Below, piece by piece: positions 10,601-22,318 of a DNA stretch of 64,000 nucleotides. The translations under genes were made by a program, and so were the position numbers. The stretch's first letter is position 1. Each line of letters starts with the position of its first letter. The stretch is from Chytriomyces cf. hyalinus JEL632 (lineage: Eukaryota > Chytridiomycota > Chytridiomycetes > Chytridiales > Chytriomycetaceae): the NCBI GenBank assembly GCA_025435555.1, contig JAIWWG010000056.1:62001-126000 (forward strand), in the 5' to 3' direction. Under the pieces are notes generated by a model. That model ran no database searches and had not been told where the DNA came from. It saw only the letters and a list, made by a program, of their open reading frames with translations.

Positions 10601-12087
10601 ATACATTCGCGCTGGAGAAGTAATTTTGGCCCAGTTTTCCAGTTTCATCAGAGAACACACAAGGCTTTGCAAAAAAGGGGCCCAAAATTGTGAGAAGCTC
10701 GAAAGTGCGAGGTTGCATATTCGCAGGCAGCCAATTCGAAAGCTTTGAGATTTTGGATGCGACCGATTTGTGTGATGTGAGAATGGTAATTGCCTGAACA
10801 AGTTGGCATAGTCGGTATAAGCTTCAACACATTCTAAAAGGTGAAAGATCGTACCCGAATAGGCGTCATATAGTCCGTCGTTATATCTTGAAAGCGCATA
10901 GCTGCAGTGATAGAATTGACAATTGGTCCAATAAACTGCACAAATGTTTGGACTGTCAGAAAAATGATTCGAAATCAGTCGTTCTCACCTCTTCAAGGCC
11001 ATCATTTTCGAAACGCGAAATGAACTCCTTCAAGAACTCCGAAGGTAGCTGCTCTTCTGAGGCATAGGCATCCATTAAGAGTTTGGAAGCCATATAACCA
11101 GCTCCCTGCTGAAGAACACTGCACCAAAGATGTTAAAAAGAAATACAGCGGCAGAATACTCCCGACTTAACTCATTGTTTTGAGGAAACAAGTCTCCCAT
11201 ATCTGGATTCAGAACCAATCCAGTGTAGTTAACAATCAACTCCCGCGTCTTTGTCAAGATTTCAATGCGACTGTTCGCGAGAGGTACGAGCGCTGATGTA
11301 TCCGCGTTCAGTCCAGGCAACTTCGACTTCTCCAAAACATCGTTGATGCGCTTGTGTGCCTCGCGACTGCGCTTCCAGCAGGAAACGAGGTAATCAAACA
11401 GTGCCGGGTTCGAAGGAGAGAGGGCTTCCGCATTTTCTGGACGCGACAGCCGTGCATGAATGATTCGATCAGCCAAATCGGCGGTTAAAGCGGAGTGGTC
11501 CACTAAATCTGCCTGAAGATCTTCCACCAAAGAGCTCAGGTATACGAAATTCTTTGCCTTTGCCACATTCACCTATTTGACCATTTTAGTAACGACAACG
11601 GTGGTTCGTATGCAGAGCACACGAAACTTCTAAAGGAAATCGAAATCAACAACTCTCACATCCACCTCCACGGCAAAAACATAGGCCATCGTCTGATGCT
11701 CCCAAGAAGCGCTCGACGCATTCATAAAGACTGAAATTGCCTTCGCATGGGCGTTTGAAGGCGATGAAGGCTGAATGCTTGCGTTTGACGAAGCCTTACT
11801 CTGGAAACGCATTAGAACAGAAGACAGTCTTATACGGCAGGATTACTCACTTGTGATTGAATTTGCGCCTTGACTGGTGTTTGCGCCAACCCTTTTGCCG
11901 CTGGTTTAGCCGGTGTCTCGACTTGATTTGTATTTAATTCGCTGTTGGAGTTTGACCCTGAATTTTGCCCTGAATTGCTCATCTTGGCAAGGCGCTTCGC
12001 GCGAATCTGCTCCCGTTGCTTTAGATGCATATGCTATGATGTCTGAGAGAGACCCACCTCATCTTGCTCTTCGCGTGTTCCGTCCAT
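7661..12087 (-). CDS. UFD2: ubiquitin conjugation factor E4 (U-box ligase Ufd2)
   Basis: This is a large multi-exon gene for a Ufd2-type E4 enzyme, which extends ubiquitin chains on substrates handed over by Cdc48/p97. Exon 1 encodes [11 protein letters not shown] probable 50-nt intron then leads to [14 protein letters not shown], the basic DEIRxKRLAKL-like opening of the family. The Ufd2 core is spread over many exons, for example [52 protein letters not shown] and [15 protein letters not shown]. The C-terminal U-box is around 7790-7950 with [25 protein letters not shown] and [15 protein letters not shown]. The tail ends in KATPMETD with stop at 7661. It shares a 43-bp divergent promoter with the UGO1-like gene. 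Alternative starts exist at the downstream ATG near 12030. Identity is strong. Confidence 0.9.
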
Positions 12088-12130
12088 AATTCCGATTCGA
12101 TAATATTTATTGAGAGTAAATTGGTGCAAA
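12088..12130. promoter_or_regulatory. 43-bp divergent promoter between UFD2 and UGO1-like gene
   Basis: Only 43 nt separate the two start codons. The central TAATATTTAT at 12101-12110 is the only AT-rich element and lies 14-23 nt from one ATG and 21-30 nt from the other. At least one transcript must therefore start inside the opposite coding region or have an extremely short leader. Confidence 0.6.
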
Positions 12131-13672
12131 ATGTCCTTCTTCTCCTTTGCAGGTGACAGTGCCCTGAGTGAGCGGGATGCCGTGGCCCTACCTGTTCGTG
12201 CGGCAGCAGAGACGGCACTTGGAGTTACTTCCGCGTCTCAGACAGTCGGGACACAGACACACGGTGCTGCGCTGACCCAATCTGATTCCTCCACTGCTGA
12301 TTTGTTTGCCTGGTACACGGGTCCGGACCCTGTCTCGTTAGTTCTGGAGGTGATCTCGACATTCTTTCCACCCTTGTTTGGTGTTTCATAATGATCTCTA
12401 ATTGTATCCCCCAACCAGTCTTACACCCTTGCTCTTGTCACTGCCCCGCTTTTGATCGTTGAAACTTTGCAAGAGGTGCAGTTTCATGCCGCAGATCCAG
12501 TGGCCCCTTCATCGGAGCTTGATGCTTATGATGTCGTGTCGAAAGAGAAGCCGGTGGTGACTCTTGTTCCATCGCTGGGTTCAGATGTGTGGCGCAACAT
12601 TCGCACGTTATCAAATTCTCCGAACCTGGGCACTTTGGGCCTCGTGAAGGGTAATATTCAGTTATTTCCTGGTTATTTACCGAAAATCACTCACTGACAC
12701 TAAATTCGTTGCAAAGGCCACTTCACTACATTCCTTCTGCAAACACTGTCCCAAGCTACGCAACCGTTTGTGGAAGAATCACTGAACGATGCGTTTGACG
12801 TCTTCGATGATACTCACCCGGTTACGAACCTGCTATCCCACGTGCTCATTTCAACCCTTCTCAGCCCACTCGAACTCATCCGCACGCGTTTGATAGCACA
12901 GTCTGCCTCAGAGCGCAGATATTACGGCCCATTCCATGCCGCGGCGGCAATCGCTGCAACAGAGGGCCCACATCAATTTGGCGCTTTGTACTCCCCGCAA
13001 CACGTGTATGCAACTGTGATTTGTAAAGCAGTGTCATCGCTGTTGCAATCTCTCAGTCGCAGTATTATCAAGTACGATTTGGGGCTCAGCAGCGAATACA
13101 ACCCGATCCTCTACACTTCAGCCGTGCTCGTATTTTTGGCCGGAGAAGTGTTTGTTTCAACACCGCTGGAGTTGGCAAGGAAGCGTCTCCAGGTTCAAAC
13201 CTTAAAACCTGCCCGAAAAAGGAAGGCTGGCGATGCAATCATTCCGTTCGCTGGATGTGTTGGGATGAACAATGTGAGGCGATACGAATCCATGTTTGAC
13301 GTGATTCAGCGTGTTATTGTAGAGGAGGCTGTTGTGCCTGGTGGTGGTCCGATCGAAGCAGCCGGTGCATCAGATAAATCAAAAACTGCCACGTCTTTAG
13401 TGGGAGGCTACGACGATGAAATGGACGCGTACTTAAGTGCAGGATCACTCTCTGGCTCAAAAAAGAATGCGGACTGGCAAGACTTGTACTCACCATCTGG
13501 GTCCAAACGTAACTTGAATGCAGGCAGCCCTAAAAACCAATCCCTGCTTACAAAATACTGGGGAGGACTGAGGTCCCTGTACCGAGGATATTGGACCCGC
13601 TACTCTATTCGCGTGGTAGAGTTTGCGTTCGAAGGGTTGAGGGATGCTGGAGACAATGCATGGGATATCTGA
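12131..13672 (+). CDS. UGO1-like mitochondrial outer-membrane carrier/fusion protein
   Basis: Three exons, joined by introns of about 70 nt each (after SLVLE near 12349 and within codon G of LVKG near 12652), encode about 465 residues. The protein is a diverged mitochondrial carrier. Two half-motifs PLELIRTRL (near residue 200) and PLELARKRL (near 295) replace the usual PxDxxxxR signature, as in yeast Ugo1 and animal SLC25A46, which link outer-membrane and inner-membrane fusion. A polar insert rich in Ser/Gly (about residues 370-440) precedes a last carrier-like segment GLRSLYRGYWTRYSIRVVEF. No typical substrate-binding triplets can be recognised, in keeping with a non-transporting role. The gene shares its promoter with UFD2. 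The carrier fold is clear; the Ugo1 role is family inference. Confidence 0.8.
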
Positions 13673-13955
13673 GTGACTTTGGGATTCTTTTCTCTGTTAT
13701 CATTAGTTGTTCAAAATCGATGTGCGTAACCCTGAGTAATAGCAGTCCACGTTCACAAAATTTGAGTTGTTCAATTTTCATCCATCCAACGTTCCAAAGT
13801 TTTGGTGGCACAACTGCTGTAACAGAGTTTCGAAACCTGAAGTTGGGACACATATTCGTTTAGGCGTACTATTTCAATGAACTTCAATAATGCGCTGCAA
13901 TCAAGTAAAACTTATTTTATTAAGGCCGCTTGATCCACACCTGCCTTCGATGTCC

Positions 13956-16900
13956 TTACTCCAGAACCCGCTCATCCGTCACACTGATCTGGAAGTAATA
14001 CACTCCATTTGAATTTTTAAGAGCAATCTGCACTACATTTGACGGCGGCTGCTGCGTTGTGGGAGCCCCAGTCCGGTTTAGGGGTAGGGAGTGGTTGATC
14101 GTCTGACCACCGTTCACAACAGGAACTTGCAGAGGGCATGACGGGGTAATACCAAACGAATTAACGTTGAACTGAATCGCAAAATCAGTCATTGCAATTG
14201 AAGTAGTATTCGCGAAAACCAAGTCCAATGACAACTGGCCGTTTCTATGCAGTACCAACGGGTTAGATTTTAAAAAAACATCGCATCCAGGCATGTACCT
14301 TTTGGCAAACGAGCCAGATAGTTCCAGGCCATTCGTATTCTCTGGCTGAAGCAACTTCACTTTCGGAGTTTCAATCACAGCGCCAGCCGGACTCGATGCG
14401 CCAAATGATGAGCTAGCCCCTCCAAGATCCATCATGCCAAGCAAATCGTCGACGTTGGAAGCGCGCTGGCCGCCTCCGGAGGCACCGACGGAGACGGGAA
14501 CAGCAACGGGTCCACCAAAATCGAGGTCAAGCAAGTTTTCAATGTTTCCTCCCACAGATGCAACCACCTGTTGCACATCGATTTTGTTAGGATCATCGTC
14601 TTCTGCCACCGCCCTGCAAAAACAGCCAAAAATTAGACTAATGTTCACAGTTGAGGTGCAAGACCAACATTCTCAAATCGACGCGATCGCCACGAACTCC
14701 AAGCAGCGCTGCTGGTTTATAGTATACTGATGCCAAACTGCCAATATGGTAGATGAGCTCGTCCAGAAGGGTCTCGCTGACGGTGCTGTTGTCTGATTCA
14801 ATTGGGGGTTTCTCGGCAAGAACAACGGCCTGGACGTTGTGATTAAACCTGAGAGTTCGACTCAAAACTCGATTCTCACCTTTGCGGCTTGTGGGTTTGA
14901 GGAGAGCAGCCGCCAATAAATGTAAGCCCGGTCGCGAATATCTGGATTTTCGCAACCTTGAGTAGCCAGTTGTAGAATTTTTTGGACGAGTTCTTGAGCG
15001 GATCCTGGTTTCTTGAGGAACAATTTGACAGTGGCAGTCAAAAGCTGTAACTGGACCTGTGGGAGAAGCGAAATAAAACCAGTAAGCCGGGAAATTACTT
15101 AACGATGGAAAACAAACAACTACCTTGGCACTCTCATCCTTGAATCCTTCCACAAAGTACTCGACCAACTCCTCCGCATTCTCGATCCGTTCAGCATACT
15201 CTCCAATAATCCATACAAGCGCAGCTTTGGCATCGGGCTCATCTAAAGCCTCCAAATTCTCACAAAGCGCTGGAATCACACCTTCGTACTTTCTCGGGTA
15301 CTTTCTGAACACATCCTTAATCACAACCACGGCCTCTTGCAGAACATAGCTCACTTTGGTTTTGATCAAATCCAAAAGAACATTGACACATCGTTCACTG
15401 GCCATGTCTAGCTTGACCGCGCACCTCCCAATTGCACGAACACTTCGTCTCACAAATTCCACATCCACTTCACTTGCGTACTCGCGCAACTCCAGAAGAA
15501 CTTGGTCAATATTGTCAGTGCTGGAGAGTTTGATGATGCATTCGAGCTTTTCAAGCTTCACGTAGAGCGGGTCATTATATTTGGTGAAGAAGACACGAAT
15601 TTCTTGAGCGAGGATTTGTGGGTAACGGTGCAGAATCAGATTGATGTTGCGCAGAGCTACGTATTGAATTTCGGGCTCGCTTGAAAGAAGCGTAACTGAA
15701 GTGAACAATTGGTTGGTGTCGCTCGTGGGGCAAAGGGGACAAGTGATCACTCACCCAACGGCGGTGCCATCTTTCTGATAACCTGCTTGGATAGCTCCGC
15801 ATCCACATGTGACAAATAGATCATCAATACCTGATAAATATCCAACGACACGACAAAAATAGTCATCAACGATGAGTCAGAACCAAATTACACGTCAAAA
15901 GAAAAAAAGACCTTCACGGCAGAAAGAACAACACTTGGGTTTGCATGTTGCAGCCTTGCAATAACACGTTCGACAATTTCCGCGGCCTCGCGGCTTCCAG
16001 GTTGAGGTTTGTAGCCAGACAAGGATTCCAAAATGCAAATTTGACCCCACTCTGTACATTCATTCAAGGCAGCCAGCAACTTTGTCAGGCTCGTTGGAGT
16101 GATGATAAAGATTTGCTCTTTCGGAGATTGGGCGTGGATTTCTGATAGTGCTGACACGGCGTTTGCAATCACCTAATTTAAATATTGTTGAGTCATCGCA
16201 CCGAGAATGGCAACTTCAGAATGAGACTTGTAAGAACCATTGGGTTTCGATCTGACAGCATATCCTGAAGGATCGCAATCAGGCCGTTGTCAATGCAAAT
16301 TGCAGGATTTAAGTCGAATATTTTCGCAACACAAAGAGCAGCTGTTTTGCGGACATATGGATCGTCATCCTGCAGGTGAGACATATATTTTAGAATACTT
16401 AAAGCATATGCAATGCAGAAGATCCTTCATTGTTCCACTGATCACTTTGCGGCGGAAAACGTCGCAATCACACACCTTCAACGACTTTTTCAGCGGCTCC
16501 ATCAGATAATCCACTACTTTCTCCACGCGCAGACACCCAAGCGTCCTGATCGCAAGAGCTCGAATGAGAGGATTTAAATCGTCAGTATCCTAAGTCGAGA
16601 GAAGTGTTAATCATCGAGATGGAACAATAACGAGACGCACCTTCAAAAACGTGTTAACAGCGAGAATGACAAGCTCCGGTTGAGTCTTCGCATAGTTTAT
16701 GAGGTAGAGATAGACGAGTTTCTTGAGCTCGATATCCTCTGTCTGGAATGCAATCAGACGTTGCACTGTCAGCAAGGGGGATAAAAAATAATGAGCAGCT
16801 GCGATATTAAAAACACCTGCATGTTCTTGACAACGTCTGCAAATAGACCGCTCACGTCCTTCCCGATAGTCATGTTCGCAATCACTTTCTTGACTGTCTC

Positions 16901-17045
16901 CTTGCGCTTTTCCTTGTACTCTGAGTTGAGATCGGCCCGCAGCTCGAACGCCTCGCCTATATCAGCCAATTATAGCGGAGTTACTCTCTCTGATAGACGT
17001 CACGGGCGAAGCGCAAATACCCTTTTTATCGGATGCGGCAAACAT
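13956..17045 (-). CDS. beta-adaptin, AP-1/AP-2 complex large subunit
   Basis: This is a multi-exon gene for an adaptor-complex beta subunit, which binds clathrin and dileucine cargo on Golgi/endosome or plasma membrane. Exon 1 encodes only MFAASDKK before a phase-1 intron. The trunk begins [20 protein letters not shown] and [19 protein letters not shown], and continues with [42 protein letters not shown] and [14 protein letters not shown], ending near [11 protein letters not shown] Gly/Ser/Asp hinge holds [13 protein letters not shown]. The ear keeps only the first beta-sandwich subdomain ([19 protein letters not shown] to [15 protein letters not shown]) and stops at 13956, so the C-terminal platform subdomain found in animal beta1/beta2 is absent. 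One beta subunit often serves both AP-1 and AP-2 in fungi, so I do not choose between them. Confidence 0.88.
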
Positions 17046-17088
17046 GGGCGCAGGTTTTTTATCCCGTCTTTTTTATTGACTAAGTTTG

Positions 17089-17098
17089 TAAATATTTC
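17089..17098 (-). promoter_or_regulatory. AAATATTTAC promoter element of the beta-adaptin gene
   Basis: Read on the minus strand this is AAATATTTAC, 44-53 nt upstream of the beta-adaptin ATG. It is one of several similar elements near start codons in this window. No TATA box is seen for this gene. A core-promoter role is inference. Confidence 0.4.
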
Positions 17099-17107
17099 AG
17101 ATTCATT

Positions 17108-17543
17108 TCACTGCAGAGAAGCACATATCATTTGCAACCAAGTCATGAAAATGTTGATGTTGCTTTCTGGAATCTCGGCCATGCACTTAATCCCCTGCTG
17201 CTCAGGTTCTGATTGCCCTTGTTCCTGACTGTGTTTAATTTTCAAAATTCTCCTTACGGAAATTTCAAACGTCTTGCTCAGCTGGTGGAGCACCAGTTGT
17301 TCTGTCTTTCCTCCAAACGCAAGCTTGGTTTCAAAAAACTTGACGTCTCTAGCTGCCAAAGGGACAACAACCCATCTGTCTTCCGGGTTCACGAACGCAT
17401 GTATCTTCAACCCTCAAGTACCGAATAAGTCAAGCAGTGATCATAAAAAGAGGTACGTTTTTGTTTGTGCATATTCTGTTTATTATTCGTGCATTCGCAT
17501 CCACTCTTTGGTGTGGGCCGTTTCCATCGGTCCCTGGCGCCAT
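17108..17543 (-). CDS. small orphan protein, two exons
   Basis: Exon 1 (17543-17457, 29 codons, opening MAPGTDGNG) and exon 2 (17404-17108) are joined by a 52-nt intron with donor GTACCT and an AG acceptor, keeping phase 0. The 127-residue product continues into IHAFVNPEDRWVVVPLAA, then a Lys/Glu-rich amphipathic part (FFETKLAFGGKTEQLVLHQL, RRILKIKHSQEQGQSEPEQQ) and a tail ending in FMTWLQMICASLQ. It has no signal peptide or transmembrane segment. I do not recognise a family. The stop codon lies only 62 nt upstream of the beta-adaptin start, leaving very little promoter for that gene. The model rests on the clean intron and continuous frame alone. Confidence 0.5.
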
Positions 17544-17670
17544 TTTATATCAGTGAATTATGCTTTCTTTCAAACACGAGCAAGAAATCGGGTACTTGAA
17601 GCCGTTGAAACTGACGAAAATGTAACAAATGGGGTTCTTTGTTGAAACGCGGAAAGGAAATTTGCACTCC

Positions 17671-19082
17671 TCAGTCAATTGAGTCGTAATCACTCGCTTC
17701 TTCGGCAGTTGCAGTTGAAATAACTGCGCAACCAAGTCCAACGCTGTCTGAATCCACAGTCTCAAGTTCCGCACTGTTATCCTCAGAGCCGGGCCAGTCA
17801 CGCGGATCGACTTCATATTCGTCATCATACTCAAAATTTTCGTCGTCATATTCCTCGTCGTCGTCTTCGCTTTCGCTGTAGTCACTATCATCGTCGTAGT
17901 CAGCATCGGGATGATCGTGAGGAAGGAGGAAAGATGTGTAGTCAGTCCTTCCATAGGCTGCTTCCAGCTGATCTCTCAGTGAGTTCAGTCTGTCAGGCTC
18001 GATGCGTGCGACCATATCCATCAGTTCAACCTCTTGAGATGGATCCACATCCAGACTCAAAAGAAACAGGGAAAAATCGGCCAGTTCGTCACTCATTCCC
18101 AATGGCGCGTGTCTTTCAAAGAATGCATTGTATATATCTGGGTCGTCTCTGTCGCGTCGTCGCGCAGTAGGTTTGAGAACATTCAGGACTTTGTGTCCGT
18201 CGAAGTCCAAGTGGGCATACAAGCATTCGTCACCAAACGGGCAGCGCTTGTCGAGCATGAATACTTCGCGTGAAAAGTACTTGCATGGAATACGAGAGAG
18301 GTTTTCCTTGTATGTTGCGATGATGGTGTCCTTTTGCGCCGCGGTTGTTGGGAAGACATTTGAAGGGACAACCAAAGAAGAGGCAGTGCGACAAACGGGG
18401 CATTCCTTGAGGACATTTGACTCGGAGATTGGATGCGGGCCCTGTTTGACGAGCACGCGTGAAGTGGTGGTGAATAGACTGGACTGTGGAGCGAAAGAAG
18501 ACAAGCCACCTTGTCGCCACGGCTTCGCCATTGTTTAAGACAGTGGAGGCAAAAGAGATGCGAGCAGTGGATAAGAAGACCAAACACAGAGGGTGGCTCG
18601 TAACATATTCCACAAGGGTCGGCATCTGCTGGCTCTTGAAGAGTATCGGGCATATCGGGGCCGGTTGTGATGTGCAAGAAGGCACAGTTAGAGCCGCGAT
18701 TGCACGAGCCCTTTCGTTTTGAGTATGTGTTGATTTGTGAAAGCTGATTGACATCAGCGCGTTAAACTACACACCTTAACGAAGAAGCGACATGTAGCAG
18801 TCCCGGCAGGCAGTGTGTTTGGATCGTGGCTAAATGCACAGTCGATGCCGCGAGAGCAAGCACCGCGTGCAAAGAATCGGCACTGTATCTGGCCAAGTGC
18901 GGGTGTCTGCATTCCCGAGAAGTTATTTCCACTTCCACGCACCCCCACTTCACAGTCACGACTTGCACGCAACACCTCCAACTGTCCCCATATTGTTGAA
19001 GAAATCTTCTCGTTTTTATTGTCTTCTTCGCTGTCTGTACGGTGCCTTGCCAAGTTCCCTTGTCCGGATCAAATGTTTGCAT
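17671..19082 (-). CDS. makorin-type RING E3 ubiquitin ligase with three CCCH zinc fingers
   Basis: The domain order is that of makorins (RNA-binding E3 ligases). There are two adjacent CCCH fingers, CRFFARGACSRGIDCAFSH and, across a 60-nt intron, CRFFVKGSCNRGSNCAFLH. Then come a C3HC4 RING starting CGICYEPPSVFGLLIHC, interrupted by an intron after RSRGDK and closing with ECPVC, and a third finger CKYFSREVFMLDKRCP to CLYAH followed by DFDGHKV. The C-terminal 60 residues are very acidic (runs of Asp/Glu/Tyr). The start is uncertain. ATG 19082 followed by a 148-nt intron gives MQTFDPDKGTWQGT joined to IQCRFF and fits the AT-rich element 25-35 nt upstream; the simplest alternative is ATG 18912. 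Family identity is strong; target and RNA partners are unknown. Confidence 0.86.
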
Positions 19083-19393
19083 CACTCAAACTGCCACCAA
19101 CGTGATAAAATATTTTAAAAGCAAAACTCCAACTCCAAATTTTCATCCCATCTCCCAGCCTCACCAGCCCTGCAACACGCACACATCTGCATGAGCACCA
19201 CATACACACCCGCTGGCTCAGAAGGTTGATTTAGCAGACTTGCCCACCTAACGGTCCTAACTGACTAATCCGTTCTCTCGCCATCGCATCCATTGATTCA
19301 ACTACAGACGCAAAGCTTGAACAGCACAACATTCCGTCAGCAACAGCCCAACACAAAAACTCTAAGCGAAAGACAGCCTTGGAAGCGCTTTCA
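19083..19393. promoter_or_regulatory. divergent intergenic region, makorin gene and first OPT gene
   Basis: An AT-rich GATAAAATATTTTA element sits at about 19104-19117, next to the makorin gene. The remaining 270 nt is C- and A-rich leader-like sequence before the OPT ATG, without TATA box or coding frame. Confidence 0.45.
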
Positions 19394-22318
19394 ATGAGAT
19401 CATATCGTCACGCCATCCCGCCCGCCCCGTCCGCTCCGCCGGATGAAGTGACGGTTCACCCAACACCGTTGCAGAGCGATGAAGCGGATGAAAACGATGA
19501 AGACATGGAGACGGAAGAAGAGCAAGAGAAAGACACATACATTGACGAAATCTACCAGATCATGTACGTTGCACTTTGTCTGTCACAAATATCCCAATTT
19601 CTGAGGCTTGACTTTTTGTCGGCCTTCCTTGTTTGGCGCAGTGACTCGGTGGTTCCGCGAACTGATCGGCCAAAACTACCGGCACTCACGTTTCGAGTGT
19701 GGCTGCTGGGTCTGCTGTTTGGAACGTTGTTTTGCATCGGGAACACCATTTTCACATTCCGAACAAACGTTACTGTTCTGCCGGCTGTGATCCCGGTACT
19801 TATGGCGTATCCGTGCGGCAGATTCCTTGCCAGGGTTCTTCCGCGCGGTATTTTAAATCCTGGGAGATTCAATCACAAGGAACATGCGCTCATATACGTC
19901 ATCTCTTCGACAATGTCATCGACCCCATATGCCCTCAACAACGTCATTGTGCAGCGATATTTGCTGAATCAAACAAGCTTGTCCATTGCTGCAGGCGTTT
20001 GTTTTGCGATCGTGACGCAGTGTTTTGGATACGGATTTGCTGGTGTGACGCGCCGGTATTTGGTCCGACCAGCGGCAATGCTTTGGCCCTCAACGCTCGC
20101 AACAATTGCCATGCTCAACTCACTGCACCGGAAGGATGACGTCTCGAAGGGTCGTTATCCAATGTCGCGTTTCAGATTCTTCTTCTTGGCCTCATCTGTG
20201 AGACTCTTTGTTCAGTTTCAGTTGGGTTTATACTCGGACACGCATTCGACTTAACATGCTCGTGTTAGGCAATGTTCTTCTATACCTTTCTTCCGCAGTA
20301 CGTTGCTCCGATGGTGAGCACGCGCAAATTGTGGCTCATTTACCAAGCACTTAATTTTTATTGTTTTAATCAAGCTGAGTGCCATTTCTGTCATTTGCTG
20401 GTTCGTGAGCAACAAGTCCAACAACACGCTCGCGCTGGTTCTCGGCTCTTCAAGTCCCGGCGCCGGCGTCGGATTCTTGTCCTTTACGCTGGACTGGAGT
20501 CTGTTTTCCACAATCTTTGCTCCAATCACGTCCCCACTCTGGGCAGTCATCAACCAGTTTATTGGCATCTACTTGTTCATGTGGATCGTGGTGCCTTTGT
20601 GCTGGTGGTTTAACGCCTTTGACGGGGATCAGCTGGTTGGCAGGAATACGCAGTATGGCTTTGCTCTCAACACCGCCTTCATCTATGATAAGAACGGAAC
20701 AAAAATTGGCGCTGCTGACATGGTTTCGCGGGACAATTTACTAAGTAATTGAAACTTGTTTTTAGAAGAACCATGTATTCTCAGTGTATGCCTTCCTAAC
20801 CCCTTTTTCTTTGCGTCGGTATCCAAACAGTGTTCAACCAAACTCTGTATGACTCCAAGAAACCAATCTATATTACAACTTATTTTGCAATTCACTATTG
20901 CTCTTCATTTATTGTTTTTGTCGCTGCCCTGGTGCATGTGCTTCTGTGGTATGGTCCGGACATCTGGCATCGGCTCCGAACATCCGTGAACGAACTCGAT
21001 TCTGAAGACATTCATGCAGTTTTGATGGTTGACCAGTGATTACATCTTCTCTACCGTTTTTTCGATTTTGCTGAAAATACTCGGTTGACAGGATGTGTAC
21101 CCTGAGGTGCCTGATTGGTGGTACATTGCAGTCCTTCTTGTGACGATGGCTGGAGGGATTTGGATTTGTTCAACGGATGCGTTCCAACTGCCGTGGTGGG
21201 GTGTTGTTGTCGCTGTCGTTTTGGCGATTGTTTCTATGGTTCCAATTGGTGAGGACACAATTCTTCACGTGTGCCTGGTTCCCCTATTTACCGACATCTT
21301 GGATGGTGTACGCGCAGGCATAATTCAGGCCATATCAGGCCAACAAATTGGCTTGAACGTCATGTCTGAGTTTCTCATAGGTTTGCTGCTTCCTGGAAAA
21401 GTTGCCGCAGTCATGACTTTCAAAACATTCAGCTATATGGCCATGTACCAAGGTGGGAGAGGAGTTGGCGGTGTGGTCGCAATCTAATACTTGTCCCCTC
21501 AGGTCTCAACCTTACAATGGACATGAAAATGGGCCACTATATGAAAATACCTCCACGAAGTTTGTTTCTGGCTCAACTGGTGTCAACAATCTGGGGAGCG
21601 TGTGTGAGTACAACAGCTGCATGCGCTTTACTGGAATCTTTTGGGACAAATCCAACAGGCGAGCATTACTGGAAGGTTCAAGACCTTCCTTCCAATTCGG
21701 GGTGGAACCGTAAGTCTTCTGATACATTTATCAAAATTTTTGTGCTGACCCCACAGGCGTTCTGTTTACCCAGTTCAAAACTACAATACTTTCTTCTCTG
21801 CCGGGGTAATCTGGGGCGCGATTGGTCCAGTCCGCTTCTTTGGTCAAGGTTCACCGTATTTCAAAACGTTGCTTGGATTCGTTGTCGGATTCATCCTCCC
21901 AGTCATCCCATGGCTCATGCACAAAATCCAACCAAACGGCTACTGGCACCTCATCAATATTCCACTCATCACCGTTCTCTCACAAAATCCATACTCTCAG
22001 CAAAGCAACCTCATCACTCCACTGTTGGTAGCCATCTTTGTCAATTACTACCTAAAGTTGTACCGTACACTCTGGTGGAAAAAGTACGCATATGTGATGA
22101 GCGCAGCGTTCGATGCAGGAAGTAGTATCGCTGTTCTAGTGATTTTCTTTTTCGCAAAGTACAACCCCAGTTTTACGATGCCGTTCCCAGTTTGGTTTAT
22201 GAACCCTGCAGATACAGAACGGTGTTTACCTGATCGCGTGCTTAAGTGTTTAGGGCACAAGAATATGGGGGATGGGTTTGGCGGTCAATATGTGCAGGCA
22301 TTGGATCCAGATTGTTGA
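19394..22318 (+). CDS. oligopeptide transporter, OPT/ISP4 family, copy 1
   Basis: This is the first of three tandem OPT genes. OPT proteins are proton-coupled plasma-membrane importers of small peptides and glutathione-like compounds. The start ATG 19394 opens an acidic cytoplasmic tail (ENDEDMETEEEQEKDTYIDE), followed over nine exons by about 14 predicted membrane segments. Hallmarks are ALTFRVWLLGLLFGTLF, NTIFTFRTN, GRFLARVLPRGILNPGRFN, KEHALIYVISSTMSS, YGFAGVTRRYLVRPAAMLWP, LGSSSPGAGVGFLSFTLDW, QAISGQQIGLNVMSEFLIG and the C-terminal WWKKYAYVMSAAFDAGSS. All exon joins inspected keep frame. Several introns, for example before DVYPEVPDWW, after MVPIG, after MAMYQ and after NSGWN, are at the same places as in copy 2. 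Substrate cannot be read from the sequence. Confidence 0.9.
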
